In this document: piece by piece, positions 18,522-27,335 of the stretch
How positions within the stretch are numbered: position 1 is the first letter of the stretch
How the letters are laid out: each line of letters starts with the position of its first letter
Made by a program: the position numbers and the translations under genes
Notes under the pieces: model-generated
Seen by the model: only the letters and a program-made list of their open reading frames with translations
The model's database searches: none
Told to the model about the DNA's origin: nothing
Assembly (NCBI GenBank): GCA_018829445.1
Contig: JAHJTV010000074.1
Span: forward strand, 124,001 to 188,000
Reading direction: 5' to 3'
DNA length: 64,000 nt
From: a bacterium
GTDB lineage: Bacteria; SAR324; XYD2-FULL-50-16

Positions 18522-19375
18522 CATACGGAACTTCTTCAGTACTGAGAGAATTACCTACATTGAGAAAACCGGAAAGGTCTTGTATCGTTCGATAATGCAG
18601 AAGGGAAAGAATAAAAAGAACCTTGTGCTCTATTCAGCAGAGGAGTTTATCGCGGCCATTACGCAGCATATCCCCAAGAAGAATTTTCAGAACTTGTGCT
18701 GAACTTGATTCAGTATGGTCAGGTACTATGGGTAGTACTGGTAGGAATGCAGTCCGGAGGGTTGTTCTGTTCTTTTTTAGAGTTCATAGATTCTTCCTTT
18801 TTTCCATGAAGGAAATGACAGGGATGCGTGATGGTAACGGATTGGTCGAAAATAGACCTCTGGTATGCATTGCCTCGGGTACTACGGCTGGCATTCAAAC
18901 AAGTTTAGGGGGATGAGGGCAAAGGCTTTGCCAGATGATGAACATGTTAGCAGCTCCGAGAAAAAAACGATTGAAGAGAAAATTCTCGATGTCTTGAAGC
19001 ATCGTTCCAAGAACTCAGCCTCGTTAACGTGGAGAGACTGTATCAAGAAGATATGGAAAGATGACCCGTTAATCTGTCCCGAATGCGATCATAAAATGAA
19101 AATTATTTCGTTTATTACAGAAATGAAACCGATTGAAAAGATTCTAAAATACCTGGGTCTTTGGACTGAATAGTCCTCCAGAGATCCGCCAATACATACC
19201 GAAGAGATCGTTTATACCACGATTGATGATGGCTGGCATTGTGAAATGGATGACTTGGTCAGCTAGACCTTCCTAAAGCCTGTTCTTAGAAGAATGCTGA
19301 AGTCTGTGCAGATCTTGATGAATTGAGCCAGGTATTGAAGTTTTCTCGAGTAAATATTACCTTTTTCCACAACTT

Positions 19376-19476
19376 CAACCTAAATTCTGAGAATCAAATC
19401 TAAGATTGAACTTCGTTTTCTTCAAAAATTTGGCTCAATACCTTGACACCCAAAAAGCAGGTTCTTATCATCTCAT
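19376..19476 (+). repeat. dispersed repeat, probable IS91-like 3' end
   Basis: About 100 bp from CAACCTAAATTCTGAGAATC to TTCTTATCATCTCAT. It is closely similar to 24563-24662, sharing CTTCGTTTTCTTCAAAAAT, and ends with the same TTCTTATCATC word that follows transposase copy 1 at 6819-6829. It lies about 110 bp after the transposase tail, the position expected of the rolling-circle terminus. Confidence 0.55.
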
Positions 19477-19509
19477 CTTTTTCCGATTAAATAATAGCTT
19501 CAAATACTG

Positions 19510-19916
19510 GTGATAGCTATAATGAGAATAGATCCAGATAAACGCTTTGTAAAAATACTGAAACCTTCACCTTTTGCTGTTACAGTTTTTTTCACTATGA
19601 CTCTTGTTGGTAGAGCGGAACCCTTAGAATATATTACCAAACAATTCGATTTTCAAGGTGATGATGGTTCTGTCTTCAACGGCGAGTATTTAAGAGAGAG
19701 TTTTCTTGGGTCATGCGTCTTTTTCCGTGATAATAGCACATTATAACAGCTTGATGAAGATGTTATTTCAATCAGCTGTTCGACAACGAAAGACCTGCCC
19801 ACATTCTCAAAGTATAAGCAAGAAATCAGGGCCTAAGCGAGCATGATGATCTTGACGATTTTGAACTATTAGATTTTACAGGGATATTATACGTGAATGA
19901 CGACTTATATGGCTAA
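19510..19916 (+). pseudogene. degenerate gene of unknown function
   Basis: Starts MRIDPDKRFVKILKPSPFAV with a hydrophobic segment, then PLEYITKQFDFQGDDGS... to an in-frame TAA at 19744. The same frame continues as QLDEDVISISCSTTKDLP to TAA at 19834. The adjacent frame then gives EHDDLDDFELLDFTGILYV to TAA at 19914. Composition of all three pieces is protein-like and acidic, suggesting one decayed gene. Family not recognised. Confidence 0.35.
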
Positions 19917-20080
19917 AACAGGGAAGAGATTGGTGGATTAACTATTTTTGCTGGTATTATTGGGATTGGGGGACAGGTGGTTCGGTGGTCAGCCCAGAAT
20001 GGAGAAAAACCTGCTAGGTAAATTTCAATATTTCAACTATAGAATGTCCCCCATTTCTCCATTAAATGAAGAGCATCGGA

Positions 20081-20152
20081 AAGCCGTGCGGGGGAGAACC
20101 GCACGCACGGCTTGATGAGGTGGGAGATTAGTCTGCCATTTCCCTACTCTAC
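20081..20152 (+). ncRNA. group II intron 3' end (domains V-VI), relic
   Basis: 20081-20113 has the shape of a group II intron domain V: 5' strand AAGCCGTG containing the AGC triad, a GAGA tetraloop, a CG bulge and the closing strand CACGGCTT. 20114-20152 resembles domain VI, with paired strands GAG.GT.GGGA and TCCC.TA.CTC, ending CTACTCTAC as bacterial class C introns do. Two upper-stem positions in domain V are mismatched, and no reverse transcriptase frame is found upstream, so this is probably a dead 3' fragment. The preceding ATGAAGAGCATCGG also fits class C introns. Confidence 0.55.
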
Positions 20153-20191
20153 CCTATTACAGGATATTCAAAGTCACAATAATTTGTAACA

Positions 20192-20911
20192 ATGCAAGTT
20201 ATGAAGATTCTAAAACAGAAACGTTTTAAATGGTTGGCAATAGGTGTAGGCTTCAGCTTTTTAGGTCCACTTGGAGAGTGGGTATTGCTGAGCAGTTTTG
20301 CACGTAGCGGGGAGGAATCTCTATTTCTCACCTATCTTTATACTGAAATCTCTGCACTACTTGCATTTGGATTTTTTGGTTTCATGTTAGGGACATACGC
20401 CGACCAGGTAGAAAATCTGGCGATGACAGATCGCTTAACCGGTTTGTATAATCGTCATTTTATTGTGAACCGACTTAACGAGTTGTTCAGTTTACAACAA
20501 CGTTATCACGAGCATTTTTCATTGATTATGTTGGACCTGGATCATTTCAAACAGGTGAATGATAATCATGGACATCTTGTGGGAGATCGAACAATAAAAG
20601 CGGTAGCTACAACCATTTCTGCACAACTGAGGGATACTGATAGCCTTTGCCGCTTTGGGGGGGAAGAGTTTTTAGTTCTATGCCCCCACACTGATCTTGA
20701 GGAGGCTTTTCATCTCGCTGAGAGGATTCGTTTGCAAGTAATTGAATTGGGAGAAGACGAACTTGGTTTTTCTGGCTCCCAAACCATATCAGCCGGAGTT
20801 TATGAGGTTGTTCGCAATCAGCATCATTCAGCATCCGAGGTAATGACGCTTGTGGACAAGGCATTGTACTCAGCAAAAGAGGCTGGGCGCAATCAGGTAG
20901 TAAGAGGTTAA
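20192..20911 (+). CDS. membrane diguanylate cyclase (GGDEF)
   Basis: 239 residues. Two transmembrane helices (about 13-35 and 44-70) form a short hairpin with no obvious periplasmic sensor domain. A complete GGDEF domain follows: DRLTGLYNRHF, MLDLDHFKQVND, active site GGEEF (156-160) and product-inhibition I-site RDTD (147-150) five residues upstream. It should synthesise c-di-GMP from GTP and be feedback-inhibited. The RelA/SpoT-type gene starts 51 bp downstream on the same strand, so the two may be co-transcribed. No clear ribosome binding site; ATG codons at 20192 and 20201 are both possible. Confidence 0.9.
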   Translation: MQVMKILKQKRFKWLAIGVGFSFLGPLGEWVLLSSFARSGEESLFLTYLYTEISALLAFGFFGFMLGTYADQVENLAMTDRLTGLYNRHFIVNRLNELFSLQQRYHEHFSLIMLDLDHFKQVNDNHGHLVGDRTIKAVATTISAQLRDTDSLCRFGGEEFLVLCPHTDLEEAFHLAERIRLQVIELGEDELGFSGSQTISAGVYEVVRNQHHSASEVMTLVDKALYSAKEAGRNQVVRG

Positions 20912-20961
20912 GCCGTCAATTCTGAATTGTTAGATAAATAGTTGAGCCCTGGTCAATACCA

Positions 20962-22035
20962 ATGAAATTTAACAGTGGATTAAAAACATTTCTGGCTGAA
21001 TATGAACAGTATGAAATACGAGCACTAAAACCAACATATGATGAAATTTTAAAACTGCTAAATAGCTGGGAAAATCCTGAATATTGGGAAAAATATGCGG
21101 TCAGCAAAGGTGTTGCAACACCATCGCCTATTCGGTTAACATTTGCTCGGATAAAACACCCGGAAAAAGTTGTTGATAAAATCATTCGTAAACCAAATCT
21201 TTTCCCGGAAGGGCTTTCTTCACAGAGTATTCTTCGGATGGAAGATGCGATTGGTATTCGTATAATTGTCTACTTTGTTTCTCAATTGCCGCTAATCGAC
21301 AAAGAATTGAGAAGTTCCGGCCTGTTTGAAGTATCAGAAAAGTCCCCACCTGAAGCCTACCTAAGCCCAGACTTACTCACTCGATTTGGCTTAACGCATA
21401 TCAAGCAGAAAAATAAGGAAAGTGGGTATGCTTCGATTCATTATACAGTGCGATTAAAAAACAGTTCTCTCACGGTTCAGGAACGACCCTATTTTGAGAT
21501 TCAAGTTAGAACCATGGCTCAGGAACTTTGGAGTGAACTGGAACATATCCTTGCCTATAAACCAGAAAATAGACCGCATTTTTCAGCAAAACGTCGGCTG
21601 CAAATTCTGAGTAAAGAGATGAGCGCAATAGATGAGCAGTTCAACTTATTGTATGAGGAGCTGATTCACAATCAAGAAACGGCAACCTATCAGGACTCTG
21701 ACCTGCTCAATTTTGAGAACTTACCGAAGGTGCTGATGGAGGTGGGAGTCAAGTGTGCCTTAAGGGACTTGAATCCTATCTTAAAGCTGTTAACGAGCAG
21801 AGGAGTCGACACGGTAAAAGACTTGCTGCTTCTTGCTACACCTCGACGGCTGGAAACCATACGCAATACTTATATATCCTCTCTAGGGCACCCACCAGAC
21901 GTCCTGGAAATAAGTGCAGCTTTGGCTGCACTCAAAGGGGCAGACACCAAGAAAACTGAAACTGAGCGAATTAAATCCCAAATTGACTATCATCAGTCCG
22001 ATATATTCTCAAAAAAGCATCGAACTCCTGGATAG
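20962..22035 (+). CDS. RelA/SpoT-domain protein (putative (p)ppGpp synthetase)
   Basis: 357 residues. The synthetase motifs are present: FARIKHPEKVVDKIIRK, RMEDAIGIRIIVYF (the D-x-x-G-x-R region), KESGYASIHYTVRL and FEIQVRTMAQELWSELEH. There is no HD hydrolase, TGS or ACT domain, so it is a single-domain alarmone synthetase-like protein with a C-terminal helical extension (about 230-357) that may regulate it or mediate oligomerisation. Expected reaction is pyrophosphate transfer from ATP to GDP/GTP. Its position after a diguanylate cyclase suggests linked nucleotide second-messenger control, an inference from neighbourhood only. Confidence 0.85.
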   Translation: MKFNSGLKTFLAEYEQYEIRALKPTYDEILKLLNSWENPEYWEKYAVSKGVATPSPIRLTFARIKHPEKVVDKIIRKPNLFPEGLSSQSILRMEDAIGIRIIVYFVSQLPLIDKELRSSGLFEVSEKSPPEAYLSPDLLTRFGLTHIKQKNKESGYASIHYTVRLKNSSLTVQERPYFEIQVRTMAQELWSELEHILAYKPENRPHFSAKRRLQILSKEMSAIDEQFNLLYEELIHNQETATYQDSDLLNFENLPKVLMEVGVKCALRDLNPILKLLTSRGVDTVKDLLLLATPRRLETIRNTYISSLGHPPDVLEISAALAALKGADTKKTETERIKSQIDYHQSDIFSKKHRTPG

Positions 22036-22279
22036 TCATTGATATTTTGATTTTTTTGGCTGTCAACAGCTTTATGCTTTATCTCCTATTTAACTGGACT
22101 GCATCATTTCAGCCATTTATTTTTTTGTTATCAGTCTTAAAAAAACCAATGACAACCTGATTTCCACAAGCCTGAGCAGCATAAACTCGTTTCACTCTAC
22201 ATATTTTAGTCATTATTCATTTTTGTTTTGGTATCAAAAATGAGGCTTAAATAACATTAATAATTGATGTAAGGTTCTG

Positions 22280-24265
22280 ATGATGTCTCTGCCCGAAAAA
22301 GAAGCAAGCGGTGCTTCTTCCCTAAGATTAACGCGGAAACTACTTATGGCTGCCGTAATTTTTCTTGGTGTGGCTTTATACCTATCCAGTGTTGTTCCCA
22401 GTATTCAGATTGCATGGGTCACCGGAATCCTTTTGCTAACGATATATCTATTTGCTTTTGAGATAGTCAGTGTCGATGTTGCTGCAGTCACCATCATGGT
22501 AATGCTGGGATTAACGTCCCTACTGGCTCCTGCGATGGGGCTTGAAGTTGGCCTGGTTGACAACAGACACCTGTTCGATGGTTTTGCTTCCAATGCGGTT
22601 ATCTCGATTATAGCAGTTATGATTATCGGTAGCGGTCTGGATAAAACCGGTGTCATGAGTAAAATCGCCGCCTTCATTCTCAAGATAGGCGGAACGAAAG
22701 AAAGCAGTATCATCCCGATTATTTCTGGCACCGTTGGTGTGATTTCCTCCTTTTTACAGAACGTCGGTGCTGCAGCCCTGTTTTTACCGGTGGTATCACG
22801 TATTTCGGCCCGCTCTGGCCTGCCGATGTCACGCCTGCTGATGCCTATGGGTTTCTCCGCCATTCTTGGCGGCACCATGACAATGGTTGGCTCAAGCCCG
22901 TTGATTCTGCTCAATGACCTGATAATGACATCAAATACGACATTGGCACCAGAACATCAGATAAAAACCTGGGACCTTTTTTCAGTAACCCCCATTGGAC
23001 TGGCACTGGTCGCCACCGGTGTCATCTATTTCGTCATTGCTGGTCGCTTCGTCTTGCCTAAAACGTCAAACGAAAGCAATACCAGCGGTGTTGATCCAAT
23101 GCAATATTTTCAGAATGTATATGGCGCCCACTATGCGATGTCGGAGCTGGTAGTAACTGATGACAGCGCTTTGGTCGGGCAGCTCTTTGACGATTTCGAA
23201 TCGTCCCATAAAGTCCGAGTGATCGCCAGCAAGCGCCCCGGGCAGGTAAGCCTGATTGGTCCGGGCGCAATCGACCGTGATATCAGTATCGAAAAAGGTA
23301 TGGTTCTGGGTGTCATCGCCGATCCGAAAGTTCTGAACACTTTTATCGATACCTTTGATCTGAAGAAACGTGCGCAGATGCTAAGCTTTGCCAATGACCT
23401 GTCAGCAAGCAAAGCAGGTATCGCTGAAGTTGTTATTCCACCCGGCTCCAGCCTTATCGGAAAACCTGCACGTGAAATCAGGCTCCGCCAAACATTCGGC
23501 CTTGCCATAATCGGACTGCACCGTAACGGTAAAACCCTGCGTGAAGGCGAAAATATTCGTAACCTGCCTTTTCAGGCTGGGGACACTCTCATAGTACATG
23601 CACCGTGGAATGTTCTACCTCGCATTGAAAAAGATAAAAACTTCGTAGTGATCACTACCGAATACCCGCATGAAGAATCACGCCCACATAAAGTCAAGTG
23701 CGCTGCGTCCTTTTTTGCTCTCGCAATGGCATTGGTGTTGTTTACTGATATCCGCCTGTCAATCTCTCTCCTGACCGGCGCCATCGGTATGATTTTAACA
23801 GGGGTTTTAAGCATCGATGAAGCCTATAAAGCAATCAGCTGGAAGACGGTTTTCCTGCTCGCCTCTATGATACCGCTGGGAGTCGCAGTCGAAACATCGG
23901 GTACTGCAAAATGGATTGCCGACCAGATTCTCTATTTTGTAGGTGACATGCCGATATGGGTGATACAGCTTTCGATAGCGGTACTGGCAACATTCTTTTC
24001 TCTGGTAATGTCCAATGTTGGTGCTACCGTTTTACTGGTACCACTGGCGATCAATATAGCAGTTGGAGCGGGTGCAAATCCGGCCATATTTGCCCTAACC
24101 GTCGCTGTTGCAACATCAAATTCATTCATAATGCCGACACATCAGGTGAATGCATTGATTATGGGTCCGGCTGGTTACAAGGTAGCGGACTTTATGAAAG
24201 CAGGCGGTATAATGACCGTGCTGTTCCTGATAGTCATGATAGTGGTGATAAACCTGATATATTAA
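22280..24265 (+). CDS. SLC13/DASS-type anion transporter with two RCK_C domains
   Basis: 661 residues. Two clusters of membrane helices (about 20-250 and 475-660) flank a soluble middle. Family blocks include IIAVMIIGSGLDKTGVMSKIA, FLQNVGAAALFLPV, GGTMTMVGSSPLIL and, in the second half, VMSNVGATVLLVPLAI and TSNSFIMPTHQVNALIMGP. The middle (about 270-445) holds two TrkA_C/RCK_C units (SELVVTDDSALVGQ and AEVVIPPGSSLIGKPAREI). Such proteins move sulfate, dicarboxylates or other anions with Na+ or H+. The substrate is not determinable. The gene looks G+C-richer than its flanks, hinting at acquisition. Confidence 0.88.
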   Translation: MMSLPEKEASGASSLRLTRKLLMAAVIFLGVALYLSSVVPSIQIAWVTGILLLTIYLFAFEIVSVDVAAVTIMVMLGLTSLLAPAMGLEVGLVDNRHLFDGFASNAVISIIAVMIIGSGLDKTGVMSKIAAFILKIGGTKESSIIPIISGTVGVISSFLQNVGAAALFLPVVSRISARSGLPMSRLLMPMGFSAILGGTMTMVGSSPLILLNDLIMTSNTTLAPEHQIKTWDLFSVTPIGLALVATGVIYFVIAGRFVLPKTSNESNTSGVDPMQYFQNVYGAHYAMSELVVTDDSALVGQLFDDFESSHKVRVIASKRPGQVSLIGPGAIDRDISIEKGMVLGVIADPKVLNTFIDTFDLKKRAQMLSFANDLSASKAGIAEVVIPPGSSLIGKPAREIRLRQTFGLAIIGLHRNGKTLREGENIRNLPFQAGDTLIVHAPWNVLPRIEKDKNFVVITTEYPHEESRPHKVKCAASFFALAMALVLFTDIRLSISLLTGAIGMILTGVLSIDEAYKAISWKTVFLLASMIPLGVAVETSGTAKWIADQILYFVGDMPIWVIQLSIAVLATFFSLVMSNVGATVLLVPLAINIAVGAGANPAIFALTVAVATSNSFIMPTHQVNALIMGPAGYKVADFMKAGGIMTVLFLIVMIVVINLIY

Positions 24266-25454
24266 AAAGTAGGCAGCAATTTATTTTTCAATCACTCTCT
24301 CCACCGATGGAGGTCTTGTACTCGAAAACTGGACCAATTATTCAGGTTGAAGACATCGCCAGAGATACATGTTATCCAAAATTCCATAACTGCGGTCTTT
24401 TTTCTCAATGAGGCTCCCCGCCGCAAAGAGAAGCAAGACATCGAAACGTATATCGGTGTATCCATATTTTTATCTGGATCTCGGATCGGACTAGCTGTGT
24501 CATAATTCAAGTGTTAAATGTTTTTCATCTTGTCTGGTTATTGTTGTCTTTTTCCTAAAATCCAACCTGAAATCTGACACTCAAATCCATAATAGAGCTT
24601 CGTTTTCTTCAAAAATTGATATCCATACCTTATTACTCAAAAGCAAGTTTTTATCATCTCATTCTTTATATGTAACAAATTGTCTCATTTTGATCCGTTC
24701 AAAATGTTGCAAAATGTATCGCTTCTGACATTCCTCTTTCCAGCAAGAGAATACTGACAGTGTAATAATCTGTAATTTTGGACTAAATTATCACTGGCAC
24801 ACCTGTTGCTGAATAGGAAGCTAACAAGGACTTTTTTAGGGTAAATTTGGAACGACAACTTTATCATAGGAAGTCCCCATGAAACAGAAATCTAACTACA
24901 GTTTTTTTCACCAAGATGGACAATAGCTTTACTGCTGCTGGTTTGGTTGAGGGCAATCTGGTAATTGCCAGGAATTTCCTTGCAAATGAACTGTCTAGTT
25001 CATTGTGGAGTAATATCAAGGGAGCATACGCCAAGTGTCAGTGCCATTTTTTTTGCCGCTGCAACTTGCTGAAGGATGCCAGGATACAGCGATGTATCGC
25101 CTTTAATGGAACCTTCTTGAAGGGATTTGCATTTAAGGAAAAATTTGTGAGTCTTGCTGAATCCGGTGGAAATGAGGTGGAATTTGCAAACCAATACGAA
25201 GCTCTCAACAGGACAGGCGGATTTGGTTGTCTTCTCCTTTACCGACTTCCTTAAGAGTCTTCTTGAAGAACAGATTTATTTGATTATAAACCTGATGACA
25301 AAGAACCCCCTCAAAATTCGGGTATTCGCCCATGGTTATCCTCAGCGAAATATAGTAAACTTTGAATTATTTGAATGATTTTCCGAGTTGGAATTTGGAA
25401 AACAGGAAAGAATTATCAGACCATAAAATTGAAACAGGAACAGGAGAGAAACAA
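24266..25454. other. gene-poor stretch with one dispersed repeat
   Basis: About 1.2 kb. The repeat at 24563-24662 is the only clear structure. 24880-25378 has some frames with protein-like composition (for example from 25154, VEMRWNLQTNTKLSTGQADL) but with stops and no recognisable family; it may be decayed coding sequence. No gene is called. Confidence 0.4.
24563..24662 (+). repeat. dispersed repeat, probable solo IS91-like 3' end
   Basis: Similar over about 100 bp to 19376-19476 (shared CTTCGTTTTCTTCAAAAAT, and TTATCATCTCAT at the end) but with no transposase sequence next to it. It could be what one-ended transposition or deletion leaves behind. Confidence 0.5.
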
Positions 25455-25760
25455 ATGATAAAAAACCCGAGTCAGGAAGAAGAATATATTGCACGCCAGG
25501 AATTTGAAAAACTTCAGAAAATCAAGGCTGAAAAACAGCTGAAACTTGCTGAAGAGGAGAAAACCAGATTGCGGGAACTTCATTACATGCGATGCCCAAA
25601 ATGCGGAATGGAACTTATCGAGATCGGATACAGGGGAGTTATGATCGACGAGTGTTCGGGGTGTGAGGGAATTTGGCTTGACGCCGGGGAGCTTGAAGCA
25701 ATCTCCAAATTTAAAAAAACCAACCTCGACAAGCTGTTCAGTATCTTTAAAAAAGATTGA
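25455..25760 (+). CDS. zf-TFIIB domain zinc-ribbon protein
   Basis: 101 residues from ATG 25455, chosen because AGGAGAG lies 6 nt upstream; the frame opens earlier. A charged coiled-coil-like N-terminal half (about 5-50) precedes the zf-TFIIB zinc ribbon: CPKCGMELIEI, then DECSGCEGIWLDAGELEAI, with four cysteines as metal ligands. The family is widespread and small; its role is unknown, possibly nucleic-acid or protein binding. Downstream gene is separated by 230 bp, so probably monocistronic. Confidence 0.85.
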   Translation: MIKNPSQEEEYIARQEFEKLQKIKAEKQLKLAEEEKTRLRELHYMRCPKCGMELIEIGYRGVMIDECSGCEGIWLDAGELEAISKFKKTNLDKLFSIFKKD

Positions 25761-25993
25761 ACCTTTCTCTTTGTATCCATAAAACAAATTTCAACAGAAT
25801 GTCGGTGAGGCATAGTTGTTTCTAAATCTCGAGGTGGTCCGAATAGGGTTGCAGGTACAATTGTTCTGATCATCCTGTCCTGATGGCTACCTTCAATAAA
25901 CACGTGGATGTCGCCATTTCGATCCAGTATTATATGGGAAAGTCCATTTTTCTATTATTCAAGATATTTGAATTTTCGATATAGGTATATGAA

Positions 25994-26950
25994 ATGAGTG
26001 AATTCATAATAATGACATACAACATTGAAAATATGAGGAATTTGTTTTCTAAAAATCAATTTTCATTGGACAACATCGAAAAAGTAAAAAGCTTGGAAAG
26101 AATAATTATCAAACAACAGCCCCATGTTCTTGGGATTGTCGAGGCTTCAGATAAAATCAATCATCATCAGTACTTTATCGACAATACAAAACTTGTGGAT
26201 TTTGGGTATAAAGTGGGTAAAAGCGAACACAAAAGAGGGAAACAGGATTTGGTTTTCTATTATCGGGACCCTTTTGAAATAGTAACAATAGATGACAGTA
26301 TTGAATTTTATGAGGATTGGATCGAAGATATTGATCAGGATGGGATCGAAGAAGTATGTCGGTTTGAGAGAAAACCATTGGAGATCCTTTTCCATTTAAA
26401 AGGAACCGATATCACTCTCTTGGTTATCCTGGTGGCGACCAAATCCAAAGGTGTGTTTTCGGTCAACGACCTGGTCAATCATCAATATCTCGCTCTGGCT
26501 AATCGGAAGAAACTACTGGCTGAATCAAAAAAAATCAGAAACAGAGTAGATCAGTTGATGGATGAACAACCACAACTACCGTTGATCGTCATGGGAGATT
26601 TTAACGACGATCCAGGGATGGATTCCTACGAGAAAATCCTGGGCGCAAGCTCTATAGAGACAATCATGGGCTCTATCTTCGAACCAGATAAAATACTTCA
26701 TAATACTTTATATCATTTCTGCAAAACTGATAGACATAAAGACCTCTGGACAACTGAATATCCGGATTTGATTGTTCAGAATTTTGGCCTCCATAAAGCT
26801 TGGCTGGATCATATATTCATCACCCCAAATCTGCTTGTTGAATCCGCCCCGCTCAAGTATTTCATGAATTCTGGTGAGATCATCCCAAAGGATGCTGATG
26901 CCAGAAACGCATCAGACCATTATGCAGTGTATTGTAAATTCCAGGTTTGA
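25994..26950 (+). CDS. endonuclease/exonuclease/phosphatase (EEP) family hydrolase
   Basis: 318 residues with the metal-dependent EEP fold: TYNIENM (Asn/Mg site), IVEASD (catalytic Glu), VMGDFNDDPG (D and N of the active site), LDHIFIT, and the terminal ASDHYAVYC (general-base His). No signal peptide or extra domain, so a cytoplasmic phosphodiesterase or phosphatase acting on nucleic acid, phosphoinositide-like or small phosphoester. The family is certain and the substrate is not. Ribosome binding site weak. A decayed antiporter gene follows. Confidence 0.86.
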   Translation: MSEFIIMTYNIENMRNLFSKNQFSLDNIEKVKSLERIIIKQQPHVLGIVEASDKINHHQYFIDNTKLVDFGYKVGKSEHKRGKQDLVFYYRDPFEIVTIDDSIEFYEDWIEDIDQDGIEEVCRFERKPLEILFHLKGTDITLLVILVATKSKGVFSVNDLVNHQYLALANRKKLLAESKKIRNRVDQLMDEQPQLPLIVMGDFNDDPGMDSYEKILGASSIETIMGSIFEPDKILHNTLYHFCKTDRHKDLWTTEYPDLIVQNFGLHKAWLDHIFITPNLLVESAPLKYFMNSGEIIPKDADARNASDHYAVYCKFQV

Positions 26951-26976
26951 AATGTTTATGTTTCAAGCAGAACCTA

Positions 26977-27220
26977 ACTCAAATTGATGCTACAGCAAGT
27001 TCTTTTCCAGAATTTGCTGTAGCTTTAATCGCTGTGGTTCATCTAGGCAGGGCTGAGGTAGGGATGGCAACCATAGTTGGCTCTGCTTTATAATGTACCG
27101 GTAATCCCGGCGACTACTGGTCTTGTGGCCACTACAACTATGTTAATAAGTTGGCAGGTGGTTTGGAGAGAATATCTTTATTATTTTTTTGTGGTGATCA
27201 ATAAGGTGCAAGAAGTATAA
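26977..27220 (+). pseudogene. Ca2+/Na+ antiporter (CaCA family) 3' fragment, frameshifted
   Basis: From 26977: DATASSFPEFAVALIAVVHL, then EVGMATIVGSAL to TAA at 27091. A one-base shift then gives YNVPVIPATTGLVATT, VVWREYLYYFFVV and a stop at 27218. This is the conserved alpha-repeat of YrbG/NCKX-type exchangers (family form: ATS-PE, G-IVGSN-FN). Only one repeat is left, without a start. Not recognisable without joining the frames. Confidence 0.65.
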
Positions 27221-27335
27221 GATATTATTAAAATCATGCAATCAAAAAAGCTTTCAATGTGTTTCTTGATAAGAGTTAAGTATTCCATCAAACCCATACT
27301 TATTACCCGAACTCCCAACTAATAAAGTTTCAAAT

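Larger units (their letters stand above)
18247..19266 (+). pseudogene. IS91-family Y2 transposase remnant (copy 2)
   Basis: Begins at DGLFTDTGLYHVMKRVDLKP and runs to the C-terminus. Disruptions: two short palindromic insertions (18411-18434, 18498-18521) that put DNGVRIERGDEKGREAIA out of frame but together restore it; a stop after KKNFQNLC; about 150 bp of foreign sequence between VRYYG (about 18725) and GYYGWHSNKF (about 18872); and an amber codon (19171-19173) inside the tail, after which SSRDPP...EEIVYTT continues in frame to 19266. Otherwise SLTWRDCIKKIW and CPECDHKMKIISF are intact. Its first 150 bp are nearly identical to 34996-35150. Dead element. Confidence 0.88.

Noticed and set aside
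24916..25254. 112-codon frame on the + strand
   Set aside because: No recognisable domain, cysteine-rich odd composition, no ribosome binding site; may be decayed sequence but not callable.
25761..25993. Minus-strand frame reading FIEGSHQDRMIRTIVPATLF
   Set aside because: Looks somewhat protein-like but overlaps the zinc-ribbon gene antisense and has no recognisable family.
26989..27023. Perfect 10-bp inverted repeat GCTACAGCAA/TTGCTGTAGC after the EEP gene, terminator-like
   Set aside because: It lies inside the coding relic of a Ca2+/Na+ antiporter (codons ATASS...FAVA), has a 15-nt loop and no T-run; probably coincidental.
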